Under the pieces are notes generated by a model. It had not been told where the DNA came from. It searched no databases and was given only the letters and a program-made list of their open reading frames with translations. Positions 9,497 through 19,705 of a DNA stretch of 34,161 bases are shown here, piece after piece; position 1 is the stretch's first letter; each line of letters begins with the position of its first letter. Source of the DNA: Porphyra umbilicalis. Taxonomy: Eukaryota; Rhodophyta; Bangiophyceae; Bangiales; Bangiaceae. The DNA lies in the NCBI GenBank assembly GCA_002049455.2, contig KV919276.1:1-34161 (forward strand), written 5' to 3'. The position numbers and the translations under genes were made by a program.

Positions 9497-10782
9497 CGCG
9501 GCGGCTCGCCGCGCCGCACCCGCGGCGGCACGCCCGCGGCGCCGCCCGCGTCGCGCGTGCGGGTGGGGGTCGTGGCGGCGGCGGCGGCGGCGCCCGTGGT
9601 GGCCGTCACCGCCGCCCTGTGGGCGGGCGTTGGGGGGCGCCCGCCCCTCCCCGCTGGGTGGGTGGTGCACCCCCCCGGGGTGACGCCGTCGGGCGTGGCC
9701 GTCGTCACGCACGCGTCGCGGGAGCACACGCCGACGCTCCTCGCGGTGGACCACTCGCTGCTCGGGGGGTTGTGGGCGACGCGCGAGTCCATCTTTGGCG
9801 CCTTTCACATGCACGAGGGCGTCGTCTTGTCGCGCGGGCGCGCGGGGCGGGCGCCCCCAGGGGAGGTGGGGGGCGCCGCCCCGCCGGCGGCGGCGGCGGC
9901 TGCGGCGGGGGTGGCCCCCTCCCCGCCCCCCGACGACGATTCGCCGCCGCGGCGGCGGGTGCTCGTCCTCGGCCTCGGCGCGGGGGTGAGCGCGACGGGC
10001 TTGGCCGCCGCCGGCTACGCGGTGACGGGGGTGGAGGTGGACGCTGCCGTTGCGGGCGCGGCGGCGGCGGTGTTTGGCGCCGCCCCGCCGGCCGTCGGGC
10101 GGGTGCTCGTTGCCGACGCGGCGGCGGTGGTGCGGCGCGACGCGGCGGCGGGGCGGGCGTACGACGCGGTGGTGCTCGACGTGTTTTCGGGGGGGGGGGT
10201 CCCCCTCCACCTCTTTACGCCCCCCGTGCTCGCCGACGTGGCGGCGGTCGTCGCGCCGGGGGGGGTCCTCGTCGTCAACACCGTCGCGCTGCTGCCGCCG
10301 CTGGGCGACAGCGACGGCGACGGCGGCGACGGCGACGGGGACGCCACGGCGTGGGCGCCGGGCGTTGCCTATGACGCCGTCCCGGCGGTTGTTGGCGCGC
10401 TGACGCCCCACTTCCCGCACCTCCGCGCGTTTGTCGAAACGCGCCCCGGCCCGTCCCTCCACAACGTCGTGCTCTTTGCGGGCACCACCGCCGAGGCGGT
10501 CGCCCTCCGACCGGCCGTCCCCGCCGACGGCCTCGGGCTGGGCATGCGCACGGACGTGCTCGCGACGCTCACCGACCACGAGGTGAGCGGTCGGGTGCGG
10601 CGGCGGGCGGGTGTCATGGCGCACGCGGGGGGCTACAGGGGGGGGGGGTCCCCGCCGCCGTCCGTGGCACCCGCTGGGTCGACGCCATCCGCCGCGCGCA
10701 GGGGCGCAGTGCGGCCGAACACTGGCGCGTCATGCGGATACTCCTCGGCGGCCGCGTGTGGGCGGCGCTGGCGGTGGGGTAG
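8536..10782 (+). CDS. Membrane-anchored spermidine-synthase-like protein (frame broken at homopolymers)
   Basis: Start ATG at 8536 (GTCATGG) is chosen for its context. After a C10/C15 run the protein continues in the frame with WRLTAAVLALTALALLPGL (8577 on) and further Ala/Leu-rich hydrophobic segments, so several N-terminal membrane helices are likely. The frame changes again at the G9/C7 runs at 9221-9241. From about 9660 a conserved segment contains DHSLLGGLW and IFGAFHMHEG. Then comes a Rossmann domain with RVLVLGLGAGVSATG, GVEVD, YDAVVLDVFSGG and LHLFTP. A last change at G11 (10638-10648) restores AAEHWRVMRILLGGRVW and the stop at 10780-10782. This order matches a eukaryotic family of membrane proteins with a spermidine/spermine-synthase fold. 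The second acidic residue of the DxxD substrate motif in true polyamine synthases is not seen (DVFSGGG), so the reaction is uncertain. Confidence 0.72.
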
Positions 10783-12298
10783 GGCGCGGGGGTGGTACGA
10801 TGCGGCGGGTCGTTGCGGCGCGGGGGGGGGGGGGGGGGGGTGGACCCGGTTGGGACCCGCCCGCGGTCCGCGTACTGTGCGTTCTCCACTGGCGGGCCGT
10901 GCGCCGCTGCCCGCCGCGCCGCCGTCGAGGCGGTGCGGACGGGGCGGCCACGTCGTTGCGCAGTGCAAGCGGTCTTGGCTTGCTGCGGTTGGGCGGCTAC
11001 ACGTGCGTGGCCGCCGTCGACAGCACGTCGGGGTCTGTCGCCTCTCTCCACTTAATGAGAATGCGTAGGGTGGGGGGCGAAGACAGGGTGTCAGTGGCAA
11101 CCGCCGAAGGGGTGGAAACCCGAAGTGAGGCGGTGGGAATGGTAGCATCTGTCCCGCGCCGCTGCTTTTCCTTTCAGGTCTGTGCGACTTTGGCCCTCGC
11201 CTTTCGTCCAGCTCGATCACAGCGACGGTTATCAGCCTCCGCCACGGCCAGCGCGGACGGGACGTTTCTACCCCGTCGTCCTACACCGCGTCTGCCTTCT
11301 CCGTCACCAGCACGGCGGCGGCATGATCTCCCCGTGCCCACAGCTTCAGCCAGGCAACGCGCGTCGTAGGGCCTTCTTGGAGGCTCCCCGTCTTCACGGC
11401 CTCCACCCATCTGCCGTGTGCACCTCAAAAGTGGGGAAACCCGAGAAAAAAAAGTGCGAAGCTTCGCGACGTGTTCCCCGCCATGGCGACCAACATTTGT
11501 AGTTACTGTAATTGATATGGAGGTGCACGGGGAGCTCCAAGTCGCCGTCGTGGCAGCGTTCCTCGTCGGCACCTCGCTGCCCCACCCGCAGCGCACCGAG
11601 CAGTTGCTGGTGCCGCCGCACCGCAGGGTGGCCGAGACCTGCATGAGCGGCGAGGTCGAGGCCCCACGTGGGCGACATCTCTGACGACGGCGGTTGCCGC
11701 CCAGTAATAATGGGGCGAGAGGCGAGCACCGGGACGACGGCGGTGACGGGCAGAGGAGAGGGCGGAGAGCATGGGGGGGGGGGCGGGAGAGTCAATGGCC
11801 GGCGGCTCCAGGTGGTGCTTCCGCGGTCACCGGGCTGGAAGGTGCGGGCAGAGTGCCTGCCCATGTGCACCAACATCTCGCTTGCGGGGCACGCGCGGCG
11901 GTGATCGATGAGCCTTTCTAGCGGGCTGCAAGCACCCTCCCTCCCCCCCCTTTCACGTCGCCGGCAGGTTTTTGGCTGTCAGGTCTTACCTCCTGGACAG
12001 CGCTCTACGTTTTTGGTTGGGGCGGTGTCGCCTGCTGTGAGAGAGGACTCTCGACTCGCCAGTGGGGTGGCGGTGGCGAGGTGGTGGTCGCGCCCGCTTT
12101 CTCTCTTGTGACGCCCTCGGCGCGGACCGTGGCGACGAGCGTGTGGTGCGTGCGCTGGGTGCGGGCAAGCGGGGCCGTCGTCTTTCGGTCCGATACGGTC
12201 CCGTCGCAGACGCGTACGCCGTCGCCATTGTCCGTTGTACGCTGGCCGGTGTGGGGACGTCCGCGAGTGTGGCGGGGGTGGCGCTCCCCCCGCCGACC
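10783..12298. other. Intergenic region, no convincing gene
   Basis: Between two plus-strand genes. It contains a long G run (about 10822-10839) and a pyrimidine tract ending in CAG near 11176 that resembles a splice acceptor, but no exon pair can be proposed. Open frames (for example 11182-11502 and 11418-11684) have no motif. The last 80 bases before the next ATG contain GCCATTGTCCG (about 12222), similar to sequence before the gene at 8536. Confidence 0.4.
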
Positions 12299-15200
12299 AT
12301 GGCGGTCGGCGGCGGCTCGGACGTTGGGAGCGGCGGCAGCAGCCGGCGCCCACGGCAGGCGCTGCCGGTCGCCCTCCCCGCGGCGCTTGGGGCGGTGTCG
12401 GCCGACCCCACGGGCGCCGAGGCGCCCGCGTCGCCGACCGGTGCGGGGGGCTCCCCCACCGCGCTCCTCCGCCGCCCGTCGCTGGCGCGCCCGCCGCTCG
12501 CCGCCGCGCTGCTCGTGTCCCACCACTCGGGGGATCGCAAAGACGAGGTGTCGGCCGGCGAGTCCTTTGACGGCAAGCCCGCCCGCCGCCCCGGCAGCGG
12601 GGACATGGGCGGCGGCGGCGGCGGCGGGGCCGCCGCCGGGGGGGTGGAGGCGACGCTCGAGCGCCGCCGCCGGCGGTCGGCGGACCGGGGCGCCCGCGCA
12701 CCGGGGGGGGGGGGGGGAGCGCGCCGCCCGGTCCGCGGCGGCGGCGGCCGTCGAGCGGATGCCCCGCCCGGGGGGGGGGGGGGCGAGCGCCCGGCGGCGG
12801 CGGCGGCGGCGGCGGAGGCGGCCGGGGCGGGGGGGCCCCCCGAGGGGCTCGCGCAGCCGGCGGGGGGCGGCCCGACGGAGCGCGCGTCGGCGGCGGCGGG
12901 GGGGGGGGCGCCGCCGCCCGTGGCGGCGGGCGCCGCGGCGCGCGTCGGCGCGGCCGTCGAGGGGGGGGGCGCGCCGGCCGAGGCGGCCGCGCCCGGTGCG
13001 GCCGCCGCCGTGGCGGCGCCCGCCCCGTCGAGCGGCGGGCGCGCGCGCAAGGCGTTGGCGCCGCGGGCGGGTGGGGGCGGCCGGCCGCAGGGGTCGCTGG
13101 CGGGGGGGCGCCGAGCACCGCCGCCGACGGCGGGGTGGGCGGGGGCGCGCCGGTCGGCGCGCGCGCGGGCGCGCTCCAGACGGCAGACGGGGGCGGCGCG
13201 CGGGGCGGGGAGCGGCGGACGCAGCCGCCGCTGGCAGCGCCGCCCGCGCTGCCGGGCGGCGTGCGCACGCTGGCGCAGGCCGGGGCGGGACCCGCCGACG
13301 GCGCCGCACGGTGCCCGTCGGGGGCAGACGCGGGGCCAAGGGTCGGTGCGGCCCACCGACGGGCGGGCTTGTCCCCGGCAAGCGGCGTGGTGCCACCTGC
13401 ACCCGATGCGGATGGTCAAGTGGCGACGGCTCCCGCCGCAACCGGCGTTGCGGTTGAGAGGGAGCGAGCTCTGCAACTGGGGGGGGAGCGCCCCGCTGGT
13501 TTGGACGCTGCCTCGGCGGCGGCCGTGCGCGCCGACAATCCCGACAAGGGCGCCGCGGAAGCGCCCCCAGAAGGGCAAACGGCGGCGGCAAGCGTTCTGG
13601 TCGACCCGTCGGCCAAGGCGCTCCAGGCACCGCGCCAGGGCCGCTCTGGCAAAACCAAGACCCCCCGCACGCCCAAGGCGGCCAAGGACCCCACCCACGC
13701 GGCCAAGACGCCCAAAGTGCCAAGGAGCACCGCCGCCGCCTCCAAGTCGGGGCCTGCGTCACAGGCATCGCCCCAGAGCCGCCGCACGGTGTCGCCTTTG
13801 GAAAGGGGGTCTCCCGCGCAGGTGAGCGGGCCGACTAAATCAAGCACGCAAGGCCCGCGGGCTCCCCAACAGGTGCAGCTGCCGCCAGGCGCGCCGGCGA
13901 CGCCAGTGTCGCCCGTAACGCCGGTCGCTGTGCTGGCAGAGGCGGCGGACCTGGGTGAATGTGATGCGACCGCCGCGTCTCCTCTGGCTGAAGTGGCGCA
14001 AGGGGCGGCGGTGGCGGCACGAGCACCCGCGGCAGCAGACGGGCTGGTGGTAGCGGCTGCTGTGCCGGCGGCAAACGATGACGCCCGCCCGTCGCTGCTC
14101 CAGATGGCCTCGCCTGCCACCGAGGCGCCGCATGCCAGTGTCGTCGCGGACGTGATGCCGGCCATGACGGCTGTTGTACACCCGCTTGGTGAGTCGGTGC
14201 CTCCAGATGAGCCCCTGGCCACGCGGCAGCGGAGCCACTCCGAGCCGCCGGTCATTGGGTCTAGGCTGCCGCGCAACAGCGCCGTGTCGAGCATCCGCAC
14301 CAGCACGAGCAGCATTAGCACTTATCGCACCGTCGGCGCCCGCAGCGGTCTGGCCGGCAGCGGCTCTCGCGGCGCTGAGGCCGAGTCCCAGTCTGGTTCT
14401 ATGGCGTCCAACGGCTCGGGCAGCGGGGCGCTACGGCTGGCGCTGGCACTCTCTTGTGCCAGTTCATCCACCTCTTCCTGCCACGTGCCATCGACCAAGG
14501 ACAGCCGGGGGCCGGCAGCGCGGTCGAGGGGGGCTGCTGCTAGCGCGGAACCCACCGGCAAGTCCGATACCTCCCGCCTACCGCCGACCTCTGGCCGCAC
14601 GCGGCACCTCGGGGCGCCACCGTCCTTGAGCCTCAACAGCGGCCATCGGATGAGCCACACGCCGTCCTCGTTGCGGGACCTTCGCAAGATGCCGGGCGCA
14701 CTCGGCGGTCGCCTGCTGGGTTTACGGCGGGAGCGGTCGACGGTGGGGGTGGGTGACAAGCGTGGCGATGGTCACAGGCCCGAGCAGCGGCTGTCCAAAG
14801 GCAGTGACGCCGCACCGCTTGGATCGTTTGACCAGAGCGGCTCGAGTGGGTCGTCCAAGATTGCAAACTCGCCGCCAGGGCCACCGGCTGCAGCGGCAGC
14901 ATCATCCGAACACCTGGGCGGCGCGCCCACTTCTCGCCGCGTCCACGGTTCACGCGGGGGCAACTCGCGCTTCTTGTCGTCATCGTTTTCAAACGGTACG
15001 AGCGCCTCCTCCCGTCGCCTCGGTGCGCTGTTGCGGGCGGCCAGTGGGGTGGCAGGGTCGGCGACCGCTGGCCTGAGCATGGCGGGTCGCGCTTCGACCC
15101 GCACCCGTTCTGAGCGCGTAAACTCCACGGCCGCCGGCCCGGAGACGCTGGGCGGCGGTGGCGCAAGCGGTGGCTCCCCAGCAGTCGTGGACATTGCGAC

Positions 15201-15771
15201 CAACTCGTCGTCCCCCGATCGTCTCGCAGCATTGCCACCGTCATCTTCCTCTCCGTCTCTTTCGCCCGCTGCCAAGGCGGCGTCGCTCTCATCCCCGGCT
15301 TTCGTGCCCGGAAACGACCCGACGCACCGCACACTGGACATCCCCGACCGTGAGGATCGTGCCCACGTCGCACCTAAGGTGCTGGGTGTCGGGCTCTCCA
15401 ACCGGCCCCGCAGAGCCAAGTCCCCGGAGCGCATGTTCCGCACCGAACTCACGTCGGCCGCTGAGCTGGTGGCGTGCAACGTGCAGTTGCGGGAGAGTGA
15501 CATGGGTATTGGCATCCGCCGCGTGTCGTCTCGCCTGCGGCGACGGCCAGAGTCGATCCCTCCCAAGCACCCGGTAAGTGGCGGCGGTCGGTCGTTTTCC
15601 CCGGTCAAGTACCCGGGGGGTGAGGGGCTGGACGGACGGGTGGCCTCCCATACGCACGGGCGTATCGGACAGCCGCCTGGGCTGGGGCTGAAGTCGACAG
15701 ACGCAGAGGTAGAGGGGACGGCCTCGGCGGGGGACCTGCGGCTGCTCAGCCCGGTGACCCCTTCGTCTTAG
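12299..15771 (+). CDS. Large disordered Ser/Pro/Ala-rich protein, unidentified
   Basis: Start ATG at 12299 lies in a strong ACCATGG context and opens with MAVGGGSDVGSG. The first about 270 codons are Gly/Ala/Pro-rich. The frame changes at least once, most simply at the G7 run 13102-13108, because the long downstream frame (stop at 15769-15771) continues naturally from there. Other long G runs at 12700-12970 could hide compensating changes. The product would be about 1,155 residues, almost wholly low-complexity: Ala/Pro-rich to about 14200, then Ser/Arg/Gly-rich with many SP, RxxS and TP sites typical of phosphorylated scaffold proteins. A less repetitive segment near the C-terminus (SPERMFRTELTSAAEL, about 15423-15470) may be a conserved short region. 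No signal peptide, membrane helix or enzyme motif is visible. I do not recognise it. Confidence 0.55.
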
Positions 15772-17561
15772 AGATATCCATTGCGCAGGAGGGGCAGGAG
15801 GCGAGGGCACTTGTACAGCATTCAAATGAGGCTGTTCTTTTGCTATCAACACAGTCATTTCCTCGTTATGTGACGGCGAAGGTGGTATGAGCGAAAACAC
15901 AGCCGCTCGCTGGCCGTTGCGTATGTTGGCGTTTGTTCGTTGGCCTTCTCCGCCACAGGCCAAGACGCCCGACACAGCGCAAGGAAAGGTGACTGGTGAC
16001 AACTGCGCGGTAGGAGGAGCCATGCAACTGCTGCCTGTGGAGACTGCCCGTGCCAGCGCTATCTCCGTGGCCATCTCCGCAGGCGGTGCTGAAGCACACG
16101 TCAGGCACCTGCACTGGGCGTGTGGTTGGACACTAACAATCACGTGCTGTCACGACGGATGGAACAGGCGCATGCTTCCACCACGGGTCACAGAGACCAA
16201 CCCGATGGACGAGACGCCTGCACATCACGGCCCGCTACGGCACCTAGAAGAGTCCCTCGTACGCACGCAGCGATTGCTGGACTTCGACAGCCCGTTCGTG
16301 GCACTCGTCCGTTTTCGCCGGTATCTGCACAGACTCGCTTGAGTGCGGTCGCCACCGGCGTGGTAGTGCGTGGACCAGCGGGCGACACTGCCTGGCGAGC
16401 GCCTATCGTTCTTGCTGAAAGCATGGTGTGCACCACCAGCATCTGCCTTAGACAGCCCTCTGCCATCCATTGGGCCCTTACCCCGACAGGGTGGGGACAT
16501 GCTGTGCCCAGCGTGCTGACCCGCCGTGTTGGGCACAAGTGCAGCATCGAGGCGTCTCTGGTTCGTTTGTACCCAAGCTGTCGGCGTGCGGCATTCAAGA
16601 TATGTGATCTTGGGACTGGGAGATTTTTGGCCATTTGCATTCAGCCAACCAAATCAGCTCTCATCCACGTGGCGACAGCTGATCGGGCCAGTGTCACAGT
16701 ATCGTTCCGTTGAGTTTGAAATGGGGGGTCCTGCAGGAGGCCAAGAGACCGTCCAGTTGCCGTTGGATTGGACTGAAGAGATTCTCCACGAGGCCCGCCA
16801 GCAAGGCCCCTCGTGCGGACGCCACGCGCCAGCGAAGAGAGACGTCGACACGCGCTGGACGGCCCCACCTGCGCGCTTATTGGCCCTCCTGACCATCGAT
16901 GGCTGAGCGCAGCCGGTGGAATGTGCGAAATAGGCCACAGCACACCAATGGGGCGGGGTGGGTCGCGCCGCTGTGGCAGTCACCACGGCCTGCGCGCGGC
17001 CTATGGGGCCAGTGTCAACGGGCCAGCAACCCGACCAGCGGCCAACCAAGCGCGCCTTGACCGCGCGCGCTGCGCGAAGACCCCCTCCCACGCCGCGCCG
17101 CCGCGGTCGAGTCTGCGGGACCCACCGAGCCGTTGCAGGCGGCCCGACAGCGACAACGGGCGCCGTGCAGTGGCGCACCCTTGGCCAATTGGATGCATCC
17201 GCCCCGTCGCGGCTAGCGCGACACCCCCACCAGTGTCGCGCAGGAGTGTGTGTGTGGGACGGCACGTGACTGCGCATGCTGCCTGGTGGGGTCCCTCGAG
17301 TGGCGCGCCGTGCTGCCTGGCCCAGTGTGTGTCGGACCAGGACGCACCCAGCGGCAGGCGCTGCCGTCAAGGGCCTACAGACCCCACCCGCCCTGGCCGG
17401 CACCGGTCGGTACACGGTGCCGGGTTGGCGCCGTCTGGCGACCGTCCCCTTGCTGGTCCCGGCGAAGAGGTGCTCCCTCTTCTGGTTGAATCACTCTGGT
17501 GCACCGGCCGCCCGTTCCCCCCCCTGTTCTCCTCGACGCCCGACACCGGCGACCAACCGTC
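15772..17561. other. Intergenic region, no convincing gene
   Basis: A 1.8-kb stretch of mixed composition. Open frames such as 15887-16342 (plus) and 16188-16640 (minus) overlap each other, are not biased like the neighbouring genes and carry no recognisable motif. The last 400 bases probably include the promoter of the gene at 17562. Confidence 0.4.
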
Positions 17562-18727
17562 ATGGCGGCGGCGGCGGCGGCGGCATCGGCGGCGGCGGCG
17601 GCGGCGGCTGCGGCGGCGGCGGCTGCGGCGGCGGCGGAGGCAGAGTCGCTGTGGGTTGAAGTCGGAGGGCCGGCCGGGGACAACCCAACAGATAGCTGCT
17701 TGCCAAGCCTCTTGGCCGACGACTTCTTCACGGCAGAGCAGCTGGGGGCGGCGGCGGAGTGCCTGGACGGACCAGGCCCGCTGCTGCTCCTGGACGACGG
17801 CGGCGACTTGCCCGACGCGGACACCCTCGGGGAGGCGGCTGCGGCGCTGTCCTTCTTCTCCGAGCCGATTCTCCAGGACGCCCCGGCGGTCGTTACTGGC
17901 AAGTCCGACGCTGCGCCGCGTGGGGTGGACGCCTTTGGGGATGGGGGCGGCAGCCCCGTGGGCTCCCCGAGCATCTCCTGGCTCAGCACCCACGGTCCCG
18001 AGGCGTCCGACGCCGCCCCGCGTGCGGGCGGCGCCGACCCTGTCGTCGACTCATCCCCGTCACGCAAGCGCGCCCGCCCCGCCGCGCCGACGGCGCGTGG
18101 ACCGCTGACGGCATCCCCCACGGCGGTGGCCGCGGTGGTCAGTGACGCGACCAGCGGCGGCGCCACCTCCTCCCACTCGGACGGCTGGTCGGTGGCGGCG
18201 GCGGCGGTGGCGGCGGCCGCCGAGGCGGCGGCCACGGCGGCGGTCGTGGAGGCGGGCGCGGCGGCAGCGTCTTCCCCCCCCCCCCGCCCACTGGCGGCAA
18301 GCCCCCCCCCAAAAAGAAGCGCCGCAGCGCCCCGTCGACGGGCGCCGGCGGCGTCGGGGCCACGTCGACCCACCCCACCTCGGCGGTGGCCGACGCGCCG
18401 CGCCGCCGCATCGCCGACTATGCGGTGGAGGTGGCGGCGCTGCTGTCACGCAGTGACACGCTCCTCGACGCGGTGCGGGAGGCAACGGCGGAGCAGGCGT
18501 CGCTGGTGGCGACCAACGGGGCGCTGCGCAAGGAGAATGACGCGCTGCACCGCAAGCTGCTGACCGCCACCGCGGCGGTGCAGGTGCGGCGCTCCCTCCG
18601 CGCGGGCGGCGCGTGCGTGCCCGCAGAGTTGGACTTGACGCCCGTGTACGACACGGCGGCGCTCGATTGGGCGGCGCACCTGACCGGCGGGCTGCCCCGC
18701 ACCCCGTCGTTTGTGCGCCCATTGTGA
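17562..18727 (+). CDS. Putative nuclear leucine-zipper protein (frame broken at C12)
   Basis: Start ATG at 17562 (GTCATGG) gives a poly-Ala N-terminus of about 26 residues, then an acidic, Leu/Phe-rich segment (LLADDFFTAEQLG, LLLLDDGGDLPDADTLGE) that resembles an activation domain. A basic patch SRKRARP (about 18060-18080) and a second PPPKKKRR (18302-18325) are good nuclear localisation signals. The frame changes at the C12 run 18274-18285; SPPPPPTGGKPPPKKKRR then reads on naturally. At 18440-18547 Leu recurs every seven residues (L-L-A-L-L-L at the d positions) with Asn at inner positions, a leucine zipper. No classical bZIP basic region precedes it. The C-terminus ends in PSFVRPL. Role inferred: a dimerising nuclear or transcription protein of about 387 residues. 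A structural coiled-coil protein is the alternative. Confidence 0.6.
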
Positions 18728-19705
18728 GCAGGCCGGCGGCGACGGCGGCGGCGGCAGCAGGCGGCGGCAGCGGCGACACGCCCCCTGCCCAGTGTCTTTT
18801 TTTTTTTTTTTTTTTGCGGCGCTGCCGGTACGGGCGGGCACGAGGCCAGTTTTTTCTTCCTTTCCACGCCGCCGACGCCACCACGCGGCGGGCGACGAGG
18901 GCATCCTTCTTTCCTTCATTTTTTTAACGTCTCGCGCTCCGCACGAGTCCGAGCCAGTGGCGGCTAGTCAGGCCGCGTGACTCTCTCCCTTCCTTCTTCT
19001 TCCTGCCGGTCGCCCACCCTTCTTCTGCCGCCCCGCTGGCTGCGGCCTTATTTCTTCCTTCCTACCTTTTCTTTCCGGCCTGCTGCCAGCACTGCCAGGA
19101 GCGGCGCTGTGCGTCGCCCTGCCGCCGTTCCTCCGCGCCGTCGACGCCTGTCCTGCTTGAGCGGGCGGGGGCGGCCCACCCCCGACTCGTCGTGGCTGTC
19201 GGTGCTGTGTACATACCGTGATTGCGGCCCCACCGCCGTGCCCCGCCTGCCGCGCCGCGGGCTGGCGCGTGGGCGCGGTCGGCGACCCCGGCGCGGGGGC
19301 GCCGCCCACACTGTGTGGGGCTGATGTCTTCCCCTGTACCAGACGGCGGGCACTGCGCGTCGTGCATCTCCGTCGGCGTTGCCGTGCGTGTGTAGTGTAC
19401 CTCTTTTGCTTGTATTTTTCTGCCTCCTCCATCCTTTCATTTATTTCCTTTTTTGGGCGAGTGCCCCCATGCCACCAAGCGCGCGCGGACGCATGTATAG
19501 TTGGTGGCGAGGGGTGCCGATCATGGAGGTGTACCGTGGGGCGTGTCGTGACTTTTGGGGTTGCTCTGTTGCTTTTTTTTCTTTCTCTGGCTGGGTTCTC
19601 CCCGCCTCCGTCCGTCGGTCAGACTCCTGCCCGGGCTGGAGTCCGCGCCACGAATGGGCGCTCCAGGCCTGCCCCCCCCCCACCACCGCGCCGGACTGCC
19701 CCCCG
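18728..19705. other. Intergenic region between convergent genes, with T-tracts
   Basis: Contains a 19-base T run at 18797-18815, about 70 bases past the stop of the leucine-zipper gene, and several further T- and CT-rich stretches (18848-18925, 19050-19075, 19440-19460, 19573-19580). These probably belong to 3' ends of the two convergent genes. I see no coding sequence. Confidence 0.5.

Noticed and set aside
9029..10624. Long minus-strand ORF opposite the spermidine-synthase-like gene
   Set aside because: Arg/Ala/Pro-rich shadow of a GC-rich gene; the plus strand carries conserved motifs.
11986..13768. Several overlapping minus-strand ORFs of 430-590 codons
   Set aside because: They overlap in three frames and are Arg/Pro/Ala composition artefacts opposite the disordered-protein gene.
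15887..16342. Plus-strand ORF of 151 codons
   Set aside because: No motif, overlapped by similar frames on the other strand, and no support from start context.
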